Source of the DNA: Acanthacorydalis orientalis
Lineage: Eukaryota; Arthropoda; Insecta; Megaloptera; Corydalidae
Length of the DNA: 64,000 bases
Direction: 5' to 3'
Assembly (NCBI GenBank): GCA_034766995.1
Contig: CM068319.1
Coordinates: 19,529,922-19,593,921 of the forward strand
Shown: positions 50,031 to 62,716 of the stretch, piece after piece
Layout of the letters: every line of letters begins with the position of its first letter
Numbering within the stretch: position 1 is the first letter of the stretch
Notes under the pieces: model-generated
What the model saw: only the letters and a program-made list of their open reading frames with translations
What the model was told of the DNA's origin: nothing
Database searches by the model: none
Translations under genes and position numbers: made by a program

Positions 50031-50380
50031 AGTTTAGATTAAGTTTCAATTTATTAATAGTGTTGCACACAAGTTGCTTCCAAAACTATTACTAGAGTTA
50101 AACTCTATTAGAACTTACTTACATGTACTATATCTATGTTAACAACGTAACTGTTACAATTACGATGTAATTGAGGATATAACATTATTATTTTAAGCAA
50201 ATTAATAACTTAAATAAATCAAAAAGAAATATTTAATCTTTAAAACATCAGATTTATAACATATTGACACCTAGGTCAATATTTTAAGATTGAAAAACCA
50301 GACAATCATTTTAAGTTAGTTATTTTAAAACACTGGCAAGTCTTAAGCTCACTAAGAGCTACAGATGGCTGTTTTCAAAA

Positions 50381-50419
<39 letters not shown>

Positions 50420-51199
50420 GGAAATACTAACTTAAATTAAAATTAATTGGTAACTAGTCTAAAGTGAAATCACTTTAATATGATTATCTCAAATATGTAT
50501 TCATCTTCGTTCTTTGTTCAAACTCATAATTGTTTAAAAGTCAGGAAGTAATTCATTTTAACAAGTAAAATTTTACTTTTTAGGCACTACATAAAATTAG
50601 TATTTTGTTTTTCATATTTATTTGTAGCTAAGTATTTTGAGAATGATAGCACCGCCATATAAATTCATACAAACCATTATTAAAAATATCAATGATAATG
50701 ATTGAACATTTTAATAAGAAAAAAATGTTTATGTAAACCTGTCGAAAAGTACGTATATGAGTTATAAATAACTCTTTTTAAGTTCTAGATTATCTGAAGT
50801 AGTGCAAGCTCTGAAAATAAACGAAAAAAAAATAAAAAGTAATTTGATTCAAAAGCATGAAGGTAATAGCAGGTGTAAATACAAACAATTTTAATTTTAG
50901 AATTTAAATGTTTAATATTTGAATGATTTGAGGATATTTCTAAAATTATTTAAGTAGACTTGATTATTGAGTCAAGTTTAATATTTTATAATTTGCTTTT
51001 CTAGGCAAATGAGTGACACAATTATATGATTGAAATAGTTATCGTTCCGAACCATAAATATTGTCTTGTCATATATTTTCATAAAACAAAATTCACTTCA
51101 GTTGCATTAAAAATTGATTCCTTATTTTGTCAACACATAATGCATATTACTTTATGTTATGATCACAATATGAGTGAAGATATTTGTCAGGAAAATGTT
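50031..51199. other. AT-rich non-coding stretch
   Basis: TA tract at 50382-50416. The plus frame 51026-51211 (61 codons) has fairly normal composition but no recognisable motif, and a minus frame overlaps its end. Neither is called. Confidence 0.6.
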
Positions 51200-51600
51200 A
51201 ACGTGATGTAAATCATCAACGTTATATATTTTCACACCCTCATACTTTATTAGCAACCGCCACTGTGATCTCAACATCTCTTCTATATAGTAACTTCTGA
51301 AAACTCCTTCATCTTTTCCGCTTCCAACGTTCATACATTAGCTGCTACGTTACGATGCACTAAACATGTCACAGAATCGCGTCACTAGTACGTGACAGTT
51401 TTATGTAGTGTCATAACGTTAATGACACGTCATCCTTTTTTACGGTCTCGTTCCGTTTCATTATGTAACATTTTTTTTTGCCGTCTTCTTACTTTTGCTT
51501 CGTTCCATTTCGACGTGTCTCATGTTATCGAAATCCGAGCGCGGAAGACTTAATGTGCAACGGAATCGAAAAGTGTGAATTTTCAAATATCTACCAAAGT
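51200..51600. promoter_or_regulatory. G+C-richer island 17 with GTCAC/TGACA dyads
   Basis: Complex sequence with a dense group of related pentamers: GTCACTAGTACGTGAC (51381-51396), TGACAG (51393-51398), and GTGTCAT (51408-51414) with ATGACAC (51422-51428). CGTCATC (51429-51435) follows directly. Similar cores occur in sites for Meis/Homothorax (TGACAG) and CREB/ATF (TGACGT-type). The right half holds ATCCGAGCGCGGAAG. Candidate enhancer or promoter. Confidence 0.4.
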
Positions 51601-52371
51601 TTATTACATATACGATATATGTAATGTCGTGTGTGTAAATATATAAAGTTTTATTTGGACGATTTTGTCAATTTATTTTTTATGGTATAAGAATTGGATA
51701 CGATTTCGAAATAATCGAGAAGAAACGAATCATACAATGTTTAAATCGAATAGATTGTATTTCACTTTTGCTATACGATTTATAGAAAACATAATACATA
51801 CATTTTTTTTAAATTGGATTTCTTAGAGAACAAATCTTGTTTGAAATATGTATAATATTTTAAAATAATTGTATAATATTTCTTGAGTAATCATTTTTTA
51901 TACTAAAAAATATTTTGGAAATAAAATCTCTATCAATAAAAACCAGTCTGATTTTGGTCTCAATCCAAAAAAAGAACATAATGTTATATTAATATTTTCG
52001 AAATATGAAAAATGACAAATTCATTTGATTAATCCACTGAATCTATTTATAAGAAAATCAAACTTTGTAAATGGAAATATGATACATTTCACAACTAAAA
52101 AGCTATCAAAACACAATTCAATGTTTTATTAATTTATTGAAATATTAATCTTTCAAATATATTTTACGAAACGATTTTTTTGAAAGAAGCGATTGTATTA
52201 AAATATGATTCAATAAATACATTTTGTAACTGTAGTAAAAGATATAAATGTTAAATTTATATCTCAATTTTCATTTATATCAAATTACAGTTTGATATAA
52301 TATTTAATTGTTTGAAGAACAAATAACTTTTTAAATTTTATTTCTTATTTATCAAAGAAATAACTTGAGGG

Positions 52372-52378
<7 letters not shown>

Positions 52379-52463
<85 letters not shown>

Positions 52464-52464
52464 C
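52379..52464. repeat. Long (TA)n array with two GTA interruptions
   Basis: 50 bp of pure TA, then GTATATATATATATATATATG and a further short run ending in ACACG. Confidence 0.96.
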
Positions 52465-52861
52465 ACGTTTTAGAATATATTCCTTTTACTAAATAATTCA
52501 AATTGTTACAGGTATCGTATGAACATTTTTTAAATCTACTTTCTCACCGGCATATACGTGAAATCTTCGAAACAGTATCAGGTATTTTTTTGGTATTTTA
52601 TAAATTTTATCTCAAATAAATTTGAAACAAATTAATTAAATAAAATTATGAATAATAGATAAATTTATTCTAAATAAAGTCCATTTTAATCTTAAAGTAA
52701 TGATGTAAATAATATAAAAAAAGTTTTGGTTAATAGATGATATAAACTAAGAATTTATTGATTTTAATAATAAAGCTTTATTATTTGCAAGCGTGTGATT
52801 TGCTTTATTAAAAAGTATCTTAATTATATTTTATTGTTATTAGAATTTTATATTTTGAATT

Positions 52862-52864
<3 letters not shown>

Positions 52865-52913
<49 letters not shown>
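52865..52913. repeat. (TA)n microsatellite, perfect
   Basis: A 49-bp uninterrupted TA tract. Confidence 0.96.
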
Positions 52914-52918
<5 letters not shown>

Positions 52919-53397
52919 AATAAAATCCCCATTATCGGTCAGTTTCGGGAAAGTTGATGCATCTGTATCCCTTATTAACGATTTTTAGTCAATTTTAGAA
53001 AAATTCGTGAATTATTGGCTTACTGATATTCGTAAACTTTATATAATTTAAGATTAATAATATATTTGATTGATTATAATGATTTTATTATCCATTTACC
53101 ACTCATTTCTGATAAAAAATAGTCATTAGAGTACGAAGAACGTAGTATAAATTAATATTTTTATTTGTTCTTTGAGTGAATTAACTCAATTTCCAAAAAT
53201 ATTATTTTTCAGTAGATATATAGATTACTTATAAATTGATTTCCGATTTACTTCAAACAGTATTCTGAAATTAGAATCAAGATTGACATTTTTATTATTT
53301 CATATTTAATATTTCAGTTTATATTTTTTAAAACTAGTTAAAATTGTACTCTAATAATTGTAAAAGTGAATTTTTATTCTCTATTAAATAGTTGAAA

Positions 53398-53496
53398 GAT
53401 ATTTGAATTTTATTCGATAGATTATATGATATTTGAATTATATCTGATATTGACATTTGATATAATATATGACATTTATGTGATATTTGAATTTTA
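53398..53496. repeat. Degenerate repeats of GAYATTTGA
   Basis: GATATTTGAATT at 53398 and 53428, GACATTTGATAT at 53452, GACATTTATG at 53471 and GATATTTGAATT at 53482. Spacings are irregular (about 10 to 30 bp), so this is a loose local family rather than a clean tandem repeat. Confidence 0.6.
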
Positions 53497-53799
53497 AATC
53501 TTGTAGGTCCTTATGTTATGTTTTATTAAAGACATTTTCCAGTTCTTTACAAACACGCTTTTTGATATTTTTCTTAAAACAGTGAAAATAAGAAAATACG
53601 TTTTTATTATATTCTTATCCCCTGAATCCCTTGAAAATAAACGTTTTAAAATATAAAAGGGAAAAACCTCAAGGGTTTACATTGTTATTTGAAATACAGA
53701 GAGAATGATGTCTATTATAGTTCCAAAGTTGTAAAAAAATAGGTTACTGTGCCCTACGTATGTATAAGTAGACTATAAGGGTTTATATAGGTCATACCA

Positions 53800-53830
<31 letters not shown>

Positions 53831-54174
53831 ATACGGTCTCGTTTCTTGAAATAATAGAATTCATGTTTCAACAATCAAAAAATTGAGATAACCATGAAAT
53901 CAAGAAAAATTATTTCATTAAAATTAGGAATAATTTGATTAAATTAAGCTGTTTAATTTAATTTCACCCTTTTGACGAATATTAAAAACTACTACATTTT
54001 TAATGAATGTGCTTTCAACAGCACTCTCTAATTTAAATATCAAAATAATTAATTAGACTGAATTTTATCCCGGATACCAATTCAAAACTAGACAAATTCA
54101 AAGCAGTGAATCGCTTCAAAAATATAATCAATAAAAATGATTGATGTCACAGCTAAAATATTATATATAAAGTA

Positions 54175-54736
54175 TAGGTTGGTGGGAAAATATTTACGGT
54201 TTATCAGTTCGTGTGGCGGCCATTTGTTAAGCTTTTTTGAGTTTCATAGCTGTTTTAAGTAGTCCAGAACTGTTGGATAATTATCGTCTGCCTTTTGTGC
54301 AAGCTCTAGAATTGTTGTGCGTAGTTCTGATTCAACTAACGCCTTCAGTTGATCGTTATGAACTGAAGAAGGACGCCCACGACGATCGTTATGTTCAAGG
54401 CTCTCGTTCTCAGCACAATATTTTTGGAACTACCATTGTATGGTACGTTCCTTAACAGTATCTGCACCAAAAGCATCGTTTTGTTTACAAGCAGTTTCTG
54501 CTACTTTACCGGCTGTTTTAACTCTTACAAAAAATTGCTCTTATTTACTTATTTTCCATCTTAAATTCAATAGTCCAATTTGAAACAAAATTAATAATAA
54601 ACCAAAGTTGATCTTATCAAAATACAAACCACTAAAATGGTATTAATATGAACACGATGAAATGAAATTTTCATTGAAAAAAATTAAGGTTAAAATTCAG
54701 AGAAAGAAAACCGCAATTATTTTCCTGCCAACCTAA
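54175..54736 (-). mobile_element. Mariner element copy D, internally deleted, reverse orientation
   Basis: The ends TAGGTTGGTGGG (left, the element's 3' end) and CTGCCAACCTAA (right, its 5' end) are inverted repeats. TA stands at 54173-54174 and 54737-54738. At 562 bp it matches copies A and B. One terminal T appears lost on the left. The transposase remnant reads on the minus strand. Confidence 0.92.
54204..54559 (-). pseudogene. Mariner transposase remnant ending at the WVPHEL-type motif, copy D
   Basis: The reading begins at the ATG complementary to 54557-54559 and soon meets a stop where CAA has become TAA. VKERTIQ, GRPSS and LKALVESE are readable, and a Trp codon of the WWFQK motif has become a stop. 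The remnant extends through a clear WPPHEL (54205-54222), the conserved linker just before the mariner catalytic domain, and then meets the terminal repeat at once. This locates the deletion junction. The plus frame 54237-54455 is antisense shadow. Confidence 0.9.
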
Positions 54737-55765
54737 TAATATATGTATTGTGTATCAAAAAAAAGTTCAAACAAAATTTAATCGTGTAAAATTCTACTAT
54801 TTCATATTCAAAATAAATATTTAATATGAACGTAAATACATTTTAAAGTGAAAGACACAATGACAAATAATAATTAAACCATAATTTGAAGGATGTGTTC
54901 CTTGGAAATGACAAATAATCATTAGTAGTGAAAACAAACATCATTGTATTTTAATCTGAAAATGTGAAATCTATCTTTAAATCCAAGATAATAACATACA
55001 ATGCATAATACAGTAGTTAAGTAGTTGCTTTGAGTGAATTCAATTCCCTAATTGTAATTCAAACCCAAACAATCTAGGGGTGGAATCCGTAATGATTGCA
55101 ACTTTTGAATGTGTTTAAATTAGTTGTCATGACGAAATCGTTAATACATGGTGGATTAACCCCAACAATACTTTGTTTTATGTTTATGACTGAATAATAC
55201 ATTCGTAAATTTTATAGATATTGTTGTAGATTTACTTGAGGGTGTTTTTATAAATAAAACCATTACAAAAGTGTCTAAAAAAGATATTGTTGATTTTAAT
55301 CAAAATCTTCCGAATATATGCGCATAAATTAGTAAATTATTACTTACTCTTATTTTGAAAAATAGTATTTTATAAATAAGAAAATTTATGAAAATTTAAT
55401 ACGGGTTTATGTAGTTCAACCAAAATAGTTTAATATTTTTTTTCATTTGACATAATGATATTTTGATCGCGTGATCGAGCTTAAAGTTTTACTTGGCTAA
55501 TTTTGTATTATACAATAAAGATTTTTATTAGTTAATGAAGATGATTCAATTTTGGTAGAAAATAATTTTGTGATAACTGTGACTTTAATTCGAAACGTTC
55601 TATTAAATTGTATTAAAACGCAATTTATCCCCATATAACGTCATTGGGAACGAATTAAGAGTATTTTTACATTTAGTTTTAAATATGTTCATTATTAACT
55701 TAGATAATTCCATAGTTTTTCCCTTTCTAAACTAACTGATTTCTTTAATAGGCCAAAATTATATT

Positions 55766-55800
<35 letters not shown>

Positions 55801-56112
55801 CCTGTTTCTCTAAAACAGATTGTTAAGATTTTTCTTTATCTTAATGTTCTAAAGTTAATGGGATCGCTATCGTAATGTGCATAATCAACAATCAATAATG
55901 ATTTATTGAACACTTTAGAACATAAAATAGTTTTTTGTTTGTAATATGTAAATACAAATAATTTATAAAAATAAGCTATTAACTTTCTATTCACTTCTCC
56001 TTTTATTACATATAAAAACTAATTTGTTTTGTTTTGTACTATAAAGAATATAATTTTAATGAAAGAAAAAGCATAATTACTAAGTCTGTGTTTATTGAGT
56101 GTGAAATATTTG

Positions 56113-56155
<43 letters not shown>

Positions 56156-56179
56156 TCATATAAAATTCATCATATCTAA
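54737..56179. other. AT-rich stretch with a weak pocket
   Basis: A slightly richer pocket lies at 55020-55180 (AATCTAGGGGTGGAATCCG, CATGGTGGATTAACCCC). TA tracts at 55769-55799 and 56117-56152. The plus frame 56034-56231 crosses a TA tract and is not supported. Confidence 0.6.
56117..56152. repeat. (TA)n microsatellite
   Basis: A perfect TA tract of about 36 bp. Confidence 0.95.
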
Positions 56180-56560
56180 ATTATCTTACATACAAACTTG
56201 CAAGTTCACTAACGAAGCAAAAGTTTGCTGAAGTGAATTTGTGGTTAAGACAGCAAAGATGTTGAAATTGGGATAAATCTTCGCGTACTAATATCACTTC
56301 ATATGTTTGTGTTTGTGTACATATAAATAAGACGTGACAAATACAGATGAAAACATGGATAGATAAACATAAACGTCTTTCGTACGTGTGTAAAGACAGA
56401 CAGGCGTTCATGTGTGCGCGCGCGCTATGAAGTTTAAGGACGTTATCTCAACAGGAATTAACACGTGATAAACGGAATGTCCAGCCTGAAGCAACTGTCA
56501 AGTTATGAGTTCCACAAACCGTTAACTTCTAGACTAATACGAGTTCACTGTGACGCCTTT
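56180..56560. promoter_or_regulatory. G+C-richer island 18 with Z-DNA-type run
   Basis: The line 56401-56460 has 29 G/C in 60. It contains the alternating purine-pyrimidine run at 56409-56425, CTTTCGTACGTGTG and GTCCAGCCTGAAG. A 76-codon minus frame (56181-56411) overlaps the left half; it is Cys/His/Leu-rich, with no recognised spacing or domain. Candidate regulatory DNA. Confidence 0.33.
56409..56425. other. Alternating purine-pyrimidine run (potential Z-DNA)
   Basis: CATGTGTGCGCGCGCGC alternates perfectly for 17 bases. Such (CG)n-rich runs are the classic sequences that flip to left-handed DNA under negative supercoiling. It is the only CG-repeat run of this length that I saw in the window. 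Confidence 0.6.
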
Positions 56561-56923
56561 CCAAACATTCTCTATTTACAAATGTATTACATAACTTGTT
56601 ACTGTTTACTTCAAGCTTAGAAAGATATTGACTTTTCTCTTTATCATTCGTCGTTTCATATTATTATACTTTTACATATATTTGACCGACAAACTTTCAT
56701 TAAAAATATTATTTCTTATACTTCTGTAGAAAATAAGTTTTCCAGCTGAACTGTAAATAAATGAGAATAAAAACTCGTATAAGCATTAATCAACAGTTTT
56801 ACATTCTGAAATTCAACTTTTTAACAAATAGTTTTGTAACAATTAAATCTTATTAGGATAAATTCTTTGTATAATAAGGTATTTACCACATACATGCATG
56901 TATAGATACACAACACACACACG

Positions 56924-56954
<31 letters not shown>

Positions 56955-58499
56955 TGTATTATATTATGGTTGTTTATGAAATTCTTGAATGATTAAAATT
57001 CCTTTACTATATCTGATAATAACAAGCAGTTTAAATGATGAGTAGGGTAGCTAGAATTCAAATAAATAGTTCAAAATATAATTTGTGAAGGAATGTTTGT
57101 GTAATATATTAAGAACTTGAAAAATGTAAATAGTTTTTTTCATTTAATATGGTTGAAAATTGTGCAATTAACTATTTCGTTTAATTAAATATTTAGAATA
57201 TTTTCTGTTATTTATTTTAAATTAAGAAATTCGATATAACATTTTAATTGCATGTTCTTATATTATAATAGAATTTCAAACATTACTTTAAAATGAAAAT
57301 ATTTTATTTTAATTCAATTTTATTCACGTTTTAAAAATAAATTTCATGACGAAATATAAATGAATATCATAAAAATGTCTGGAGTCTCCGAATAATGTGG
57401 TACTTTGAAAATAATTTAAAAAGACTGTACTAATAAAGGATTTTTTTTATTGAAGTAACGAATTTTAATACATTTTATTTTATCTCTTGGTCAAGACTTT
57501 AAAATCGTTGTAAATAAATTTAAAAATAAAATACAAATTTTAACGAAATGTAATTTCAGATCAAAGTTAATTGAATCGTTAATTATTTGGAATTTAAATT
57601 CGGTTTGATGTTTTATACTCTTAACCCTCTCTGCACTTGACACATTTCTGTGGGACGTCAACAATGTACTCAAAATTCCATTGGAATATACACAGGTGTT
57701 TATAATACTTGATGTAACATTTGTATTTGTTTATATTTACGTTCAAAAAAGACTACACTTGAAGCTTATTTATCACCTTTTTTATTAATGAATCGTTAAT
57801 ACAGATTATCAATTTGTTTTCATAATAATTGCAGAAAATACTTTTTGATACAAGTACTTTATAAACATAAATTTCATGATTGTTATCTCTACTTAGTTAT
57901 TTCAATAAATAAAGCAATATTTCATATTTAAATTTAACATTTAACCATTTTTTTTAGCGTATATTTGTTCATTATGCGACCCGTTATACATAAATTTTGA
58001 GAAGTTTAATGTTCAATCCATTAAATCTCATATGTTTATTTTTACATTTGTCTATAAGATGCTATAAAATTCTCAAAATAGATAATTTTGATAAAAATAA
58101 TTATGATTGTTCAGAACATTCAATTTTTAAATGATGTTTTCATTTGAGAATTCTAGGATTTTACAATTTCTTTACGAGAAGAACGTGTTCATAGTTGTAA
58201 TTGAAAAAAATATATGCACGGTTTACTATTATTTATTTGTATTAAGTTATAAAGTTTATATTAGTTTAAATTATTTTTTAGTATCAAAATTTGGAAAGAC
58301 CACATATATACTATTTTGAATAAAATATTTTTTATTTTCCAATAAATTCTTACTATAACTGACAATAATGTTGTTTGTTTATTTTTTCCAATACATATTG
58401 GTTTTCATTACATCAAATTCATAGATTAAGAATATAATCAGGAGAGTGTATATAGAAAAAAAAAAGTATTCTAGTTTGGTGTAGTAAAGAATAGATTAG
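56561..58499. other. AT-rich non-coding stretch
   Basis: CA-TA array at 56910-56951. The frames 57491-57673 (minus) and 58131-58319 (plus) have no motif. Otherwise nothing seen. Confidence 0.7.
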
Positions 58500-58890
58500 T
58501 CGAAAAAAATCAGCAACAGAATTAAATGTTCTGACAATTGAATTATAACCCTCTATGGTATATATCAATGGACTCATTTGCATAAATTTCAAGCTAACTT
58601 TGTTAGATGCGAATCTACTAAGGACTCAAAAATAAATTTTATAAACATATACAAACACATACAACATATTTGCTAGTAGTGAACCAGTATGTCATACAAT
58701 GGAAATATAGTTAAATACTGTCACGAATAGGTAATCACACTCCTCTAAAATAGTTTAACACGAGATTACTACTCCCAATATGTATTTCCATGTTTTATTA
58801 TACCAATGAACGTTCTGTACCAATCTTACTCTATGACCAATTTCAAGCAAAATCTTAAATCTTGACGAGGGTCAGGCTCCGTTAAATAAT
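58500..58890. other. Mixed-composition pocket
   Basis: Slightly richer and more complex than its flanks, with ATTTGCAT (58576-58583, the POU octamer core) and GACGAGGGTCAGGCTCCG. No open frame. Weak candidate regulatory DNA. Confidence 0.25.
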
Positions 58891-59919
58891 ATGGCATTAG
58901 TTTGTTATGAAAATCTTTCACTCAAATAGAAAAATTTTCATTTACCTTACTAGAAAATTGTTCGAATACTTATTACAAAATAAAATTTGTGTTGTTGAAA
59001 AGTTTGATAGTTAAATCTCCAAGTCTATAAAAAATAATTTTCTAAAGCTTCTTGCTTAAATATTTTATTCAAGTTTTGTTAGGTAGTTTAGATTTTATAT
59101 TTTTTAGTTGATTAGGAAAATTACTTTTTTGGAAAATAAGAATGGCTAGCTCCTGTAATGTCATTAATAAACTGATTCTTCATGTATTTAAATTCATGAA
59201 TTTTCTATGTGAATATTCGGTGTAAGTGTTGAAACAAAGCTAAAATATCTGTTTATATTTTTTTCAGATTTAATATAGACTAATATTACTACATAGTTAT
59301 TAAAGACATTGCTTTGAAAATTAATCTGATTATTATTATTATTAGTCTTATCTATTAATAAAAATGCACAAAACATTAAATAAGTGGTTATTAAATTAAA
59401 ATTGAGTAAGAAAAGATGTTATTATTAATACACACATACCGTAAATTGAGGACAGAGTTATATGGATAATATTTTATTAATAAAAGTATAATAAATTGAT
59501 AATAAAACAAGAAACAAATTTAATAATAACCTTTAATTAGATTTTTTATCTTAAAGGATCTTTTATGAGAACATTCTGAATAATTTAATGAAACCAATTC
59601 AAAATTTAGACTACCAACTATTACGTTTAGGTAAATTATATGACCAAAAATTTGAATTAAGTGGAAGACCAAACTGTTTCCTATTCTTTGAACTATATAT
59701 TTAACTAAACGTATATTTCAAATAATATATAATATTAAATACATGACTGTCCTCAAACAAAAATGTAATTTATTAAAAATATAATATACATTCATTTTTG
59801 TATACAACGTAGTAATATAGTTGAAAAAATAAAAATAAATTATTTTTTTTAACAAAACTTCAACTTTTAAAATAATATATTAATTAAATTTTGAAACCTC
59901 TATACGTATATACATAATA

Positions 59920-59959
<40 letters not shown>

Positions 59960-60274
59960 TTATTAATATTTATATGAATAAAAATTATGTTCGCATGTTT
60001 TTTAGTATTTGCACGTAGGTATTAAGTAAATTTTATACATTTGAAATGGTTCGTTATTTTACAGCCAAATATAAAATTGTAACCATCAAAACTTAACGCG
60101 TATATTTCCCTGAAAACGTATATACCTTTTAAACACGTATGCTTGTTATTTAAATATAAATAAAACATATAAATTAGAATTCGACACACGATGAAATATT
60201 TGGTCTGTGTATAATATAGCTCAGTTACACATAAAATGGAATGTTGAAAGTAAACAATATGTATAAAAAGAATA

Positions 60275-60326
<52 letters not shown>
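58891..60326. other. AT-rich non-coding stretch
   Basis: TA tracts at 59921-59954 and 60280-60326. The frames 59194-59376 and 60022-60282 (both minus) show only biased composition. Confidence 0.68.
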
Positions 60327-60328
<2 letters not shown>

Positions 60329-60508
60329 CTAGTTGTGATGCTTTATGAAATAAATAATTGTAAACAAATGCTGCTCACTCATATATGCGATTATATATAT
60401 ATATGTATATATGTACATGTAATATTCTCTAGGTAAAATTTTTTTTTGCTAGTTGTGATGCTTTATGAAATAGATAATTGTAAACAAACGCTGCTCACGC
60501 ATATATGC
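60327..60508. repeat. Direct duplication of a 62-bp block, 120 bp apart
   Basis: TGCTAGTTGTGATGCTTTAT begins both copies, at 60327-60388 and 60447-60508. I count three substitutions across 62 bp. The 58-bp spacer is TA-rich and the first copy directly follows a TA tract. The second copy is also followed by one (60524-60558), so the duplicated unit probably included a microsatellite and unequal exchange is a likely cause. Confidence 0.9.
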
Positions 60509-60519
60509 ATTATATTTAA

Positions 60520-60562
<43 letters not shown>

Positions 60563-60708
60563 AGAATATAAATATACGTTTATGGATTTTTTTTAGCAAG
60601 ACACACATTTAATATTTATACATACTTACTGATTTTTATTTTTTTGAATAAAATATTTGAAAAAGAGACATGGTTAAAATTTACATACATTTGAAATTCA
60701 TACATGTT

Positions 60709-60731
60709 CACACACACAAACACACACGCAC

Positions 60732-60783
<52 letters not shown>
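60709..60783. repeat. Compound (CA)n-(TA)n microsatellite
   Basis: CACACACAAACACACACGCAC precedes about 43 bp of TA. Confidence 0.93.
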
Positions 60784-60786
<3 letters not shown>

Positions 60787-61142
60787 TTATATTTGAAAAA
60801 GAAAATATAGAGAAATATTAGAATATACTTTTGCTTATAACCGCATATGTTCAATGGCTTTTACATTCGTCTCGAGATATGTAATGTTTTTCTTACATTA
60901 CATATATATATATATGTATAGATAGATAGATGGAGAAATATATACTTCTAGAAATCTAATAATCTGTTATATCTTATTAGTATATTAAAAGTAAGGCAGA
61001 ATTATAAATGACGTGTAGTTATATATCTTTGTCATATATAACTGTTATTAATGTTCACATTTTTTATATTTGATTTCCTGTGTTGTAATTTAATTTCTCA
61101 TAAAATATTGTTCATTTTTCAATATTAATATTACATGTTTTT

Positions 61143-61250
61143 TGTGTATGTATGTATACATATATATGTGTGTGTGTTTATTTATGTTTGCGTCTGTATA
61201 TATAGGTATGTGTTCGTATGCATGTATGTACGTATGTATGTGTCTGCTTG
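61143..61250. repeat. Irregular GTAT/GTGT array
   Basis: Variants of GTATGTAT, TATATGTG, GTGTGTGTTT and GTATGCATGTATGTACG, without a single fixed unit. An old, decayed simple-sequence region. Confidence 0.75.
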
Positions 61251-61796
61251 TAAATATAAAAACATAATAATAATTAATTTATATTTAATAATTAATGTTT
61301 ATTTAAACTACTAAAATATTTATTTTAACATCAATTTAGATTTTAACGTCTATATATATATATATTATGTATGTGTATATATATATATATATATATAGTA
61401 ACAATAATTTTAAATTTAGATATCAAAATATACATTTCTAAAAATTAATATCAAATCAAACGCTATATACTTATGATTATATTTGTTTCACTCATATATC
61501 TCGTTAATATTCTACATTTAGATCTAATCATAGTCTAATTTATTTTATATTATATTTCATATTCATATCAAAATTTAAGTTATAGTTATTCTTATTTATT
61601 TCTGAGCAATTCAGTTATTATTATCTGCATGAAATCTAAAGTAATTTAGTAAATGAAGACATTTACAATGTGAAGTAGTTTTTATGTTGAAAATTATATA
61701 CAATTTTTATCCCAAATTCTGTAATAATTTGAAAGTATCTAATAAAAGTGTAGGGTGATTTATATATAAATATATTTATGTATATACATATATACA

Positions 61797-61829
<33 letters not shown>

Positions 61830-62322
61830 TCTAGTAATTTGAATTTCAATATAATTTTCTTCGAAATTTTGTAAGAAAATTATCTAACTACTAATATGTT
61901 TAATATTGTTTACCACTACTACATCGCTAATGACACTTTTGTTTTTAATAAACAATCACTAATTGATATATCTTATTTGTTTTGTTCCTGTATATCTGGA
62001 TTTGAAGTTATTTTTTATTGTTCCTTGATGTCACTATTCTGTTTTTTGTCCGAAAAATTGAAACAGTTAATGGCGAAACAAAAATAGTGACAGCAAAAAC
62101 AAGAAAAATAACTTCAAAATTTGATATAATTGAATTTCAAGTAATGTAAGTGTGATAAGTGTGGTGATATTCTTAGTTTAATTTCAATAAATAAGTACAA
62201 ATATCAAAATTTCATATTAAACTTTATCATATGTACAATACAGACAATATTATGTTTTTATAATTGTTAATTAATTTGTTCCACAGGTAATTATTTACTT
62301 ATTTTAATTTTTTCATTCACTG

Positions 62323-62358
<36 letters not shown>

Positions 62359-62439
62359 ATGTGTACATATATATCTTGTTACAGAAGAATATGTTTACCA
62401 AAGAACATTAATTGATATGGTTTTAAACATATAATGTAA

Positions 62440-62631
62440 ACAGAAAATGCAGATTTTTGTAGGTTGTACTGTAACAGAAGGACAGGAGGGATGAAGGGCG
62501 TTACGTTTTATTTAAATTACAAACACCCTTATGAATTATTCAATTGAGTTTAATTACTTTCAAACATTAATAAATTTAGTTTAAACTTTAGCACCGTGAT
62601 ATATTACAACAGTAACTGTGTACATGTGTGA

Positions 62632-62632
<1 letters not shown>
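62440..62632. other. Small mixed-composition pocket
   Basis: GTAACAGAAGGACAGGAGGGATGAAGGGCGTTACG (62471-62505) stands out by its purine richness; GTAAC and GTTAC at its ends are inverted. No open frame. Confidence 0.3.
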
Positions 62633-62709
<77 letters not shown>

Positions 62710-62716
62710 TTATATA
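62633..62716. repeat. Long (TA)n microsatellite
   Basis: 73 bp of uninterrupted TA, then GTATTTATATA. Confidence 0.96.

Larger units (their letters stand above)
51601..54174. other. AT-rich stretch with long TA arrays and a loose minisatellite
   Basis: Arrays at 52379-52464, 52865-52913 and 53800-53829. Loose repeats of GATATTTGAATT occur at 53398-53496. No open frame above 60 codons. Confidence 0.7.
60509..62439. other. AT-rich stretch with dense microsatellites
   Basis: Arrays at 60524-60558, 60709-60783 (CA then TA), 60901-60932 (TA then GATA), 61143-61250 (GTAT and GT variants), 61350-61398, 61760-61829 and 62324-62374. The plus frame 61896-62087 (63 codons) has no recognised motif. Confidence 0.68.

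Noticed and set aside
54237..54455. 72-codon plus-strand open frame
   Set aside because: It is the antisense of the transposase remnant in mariner copy D.
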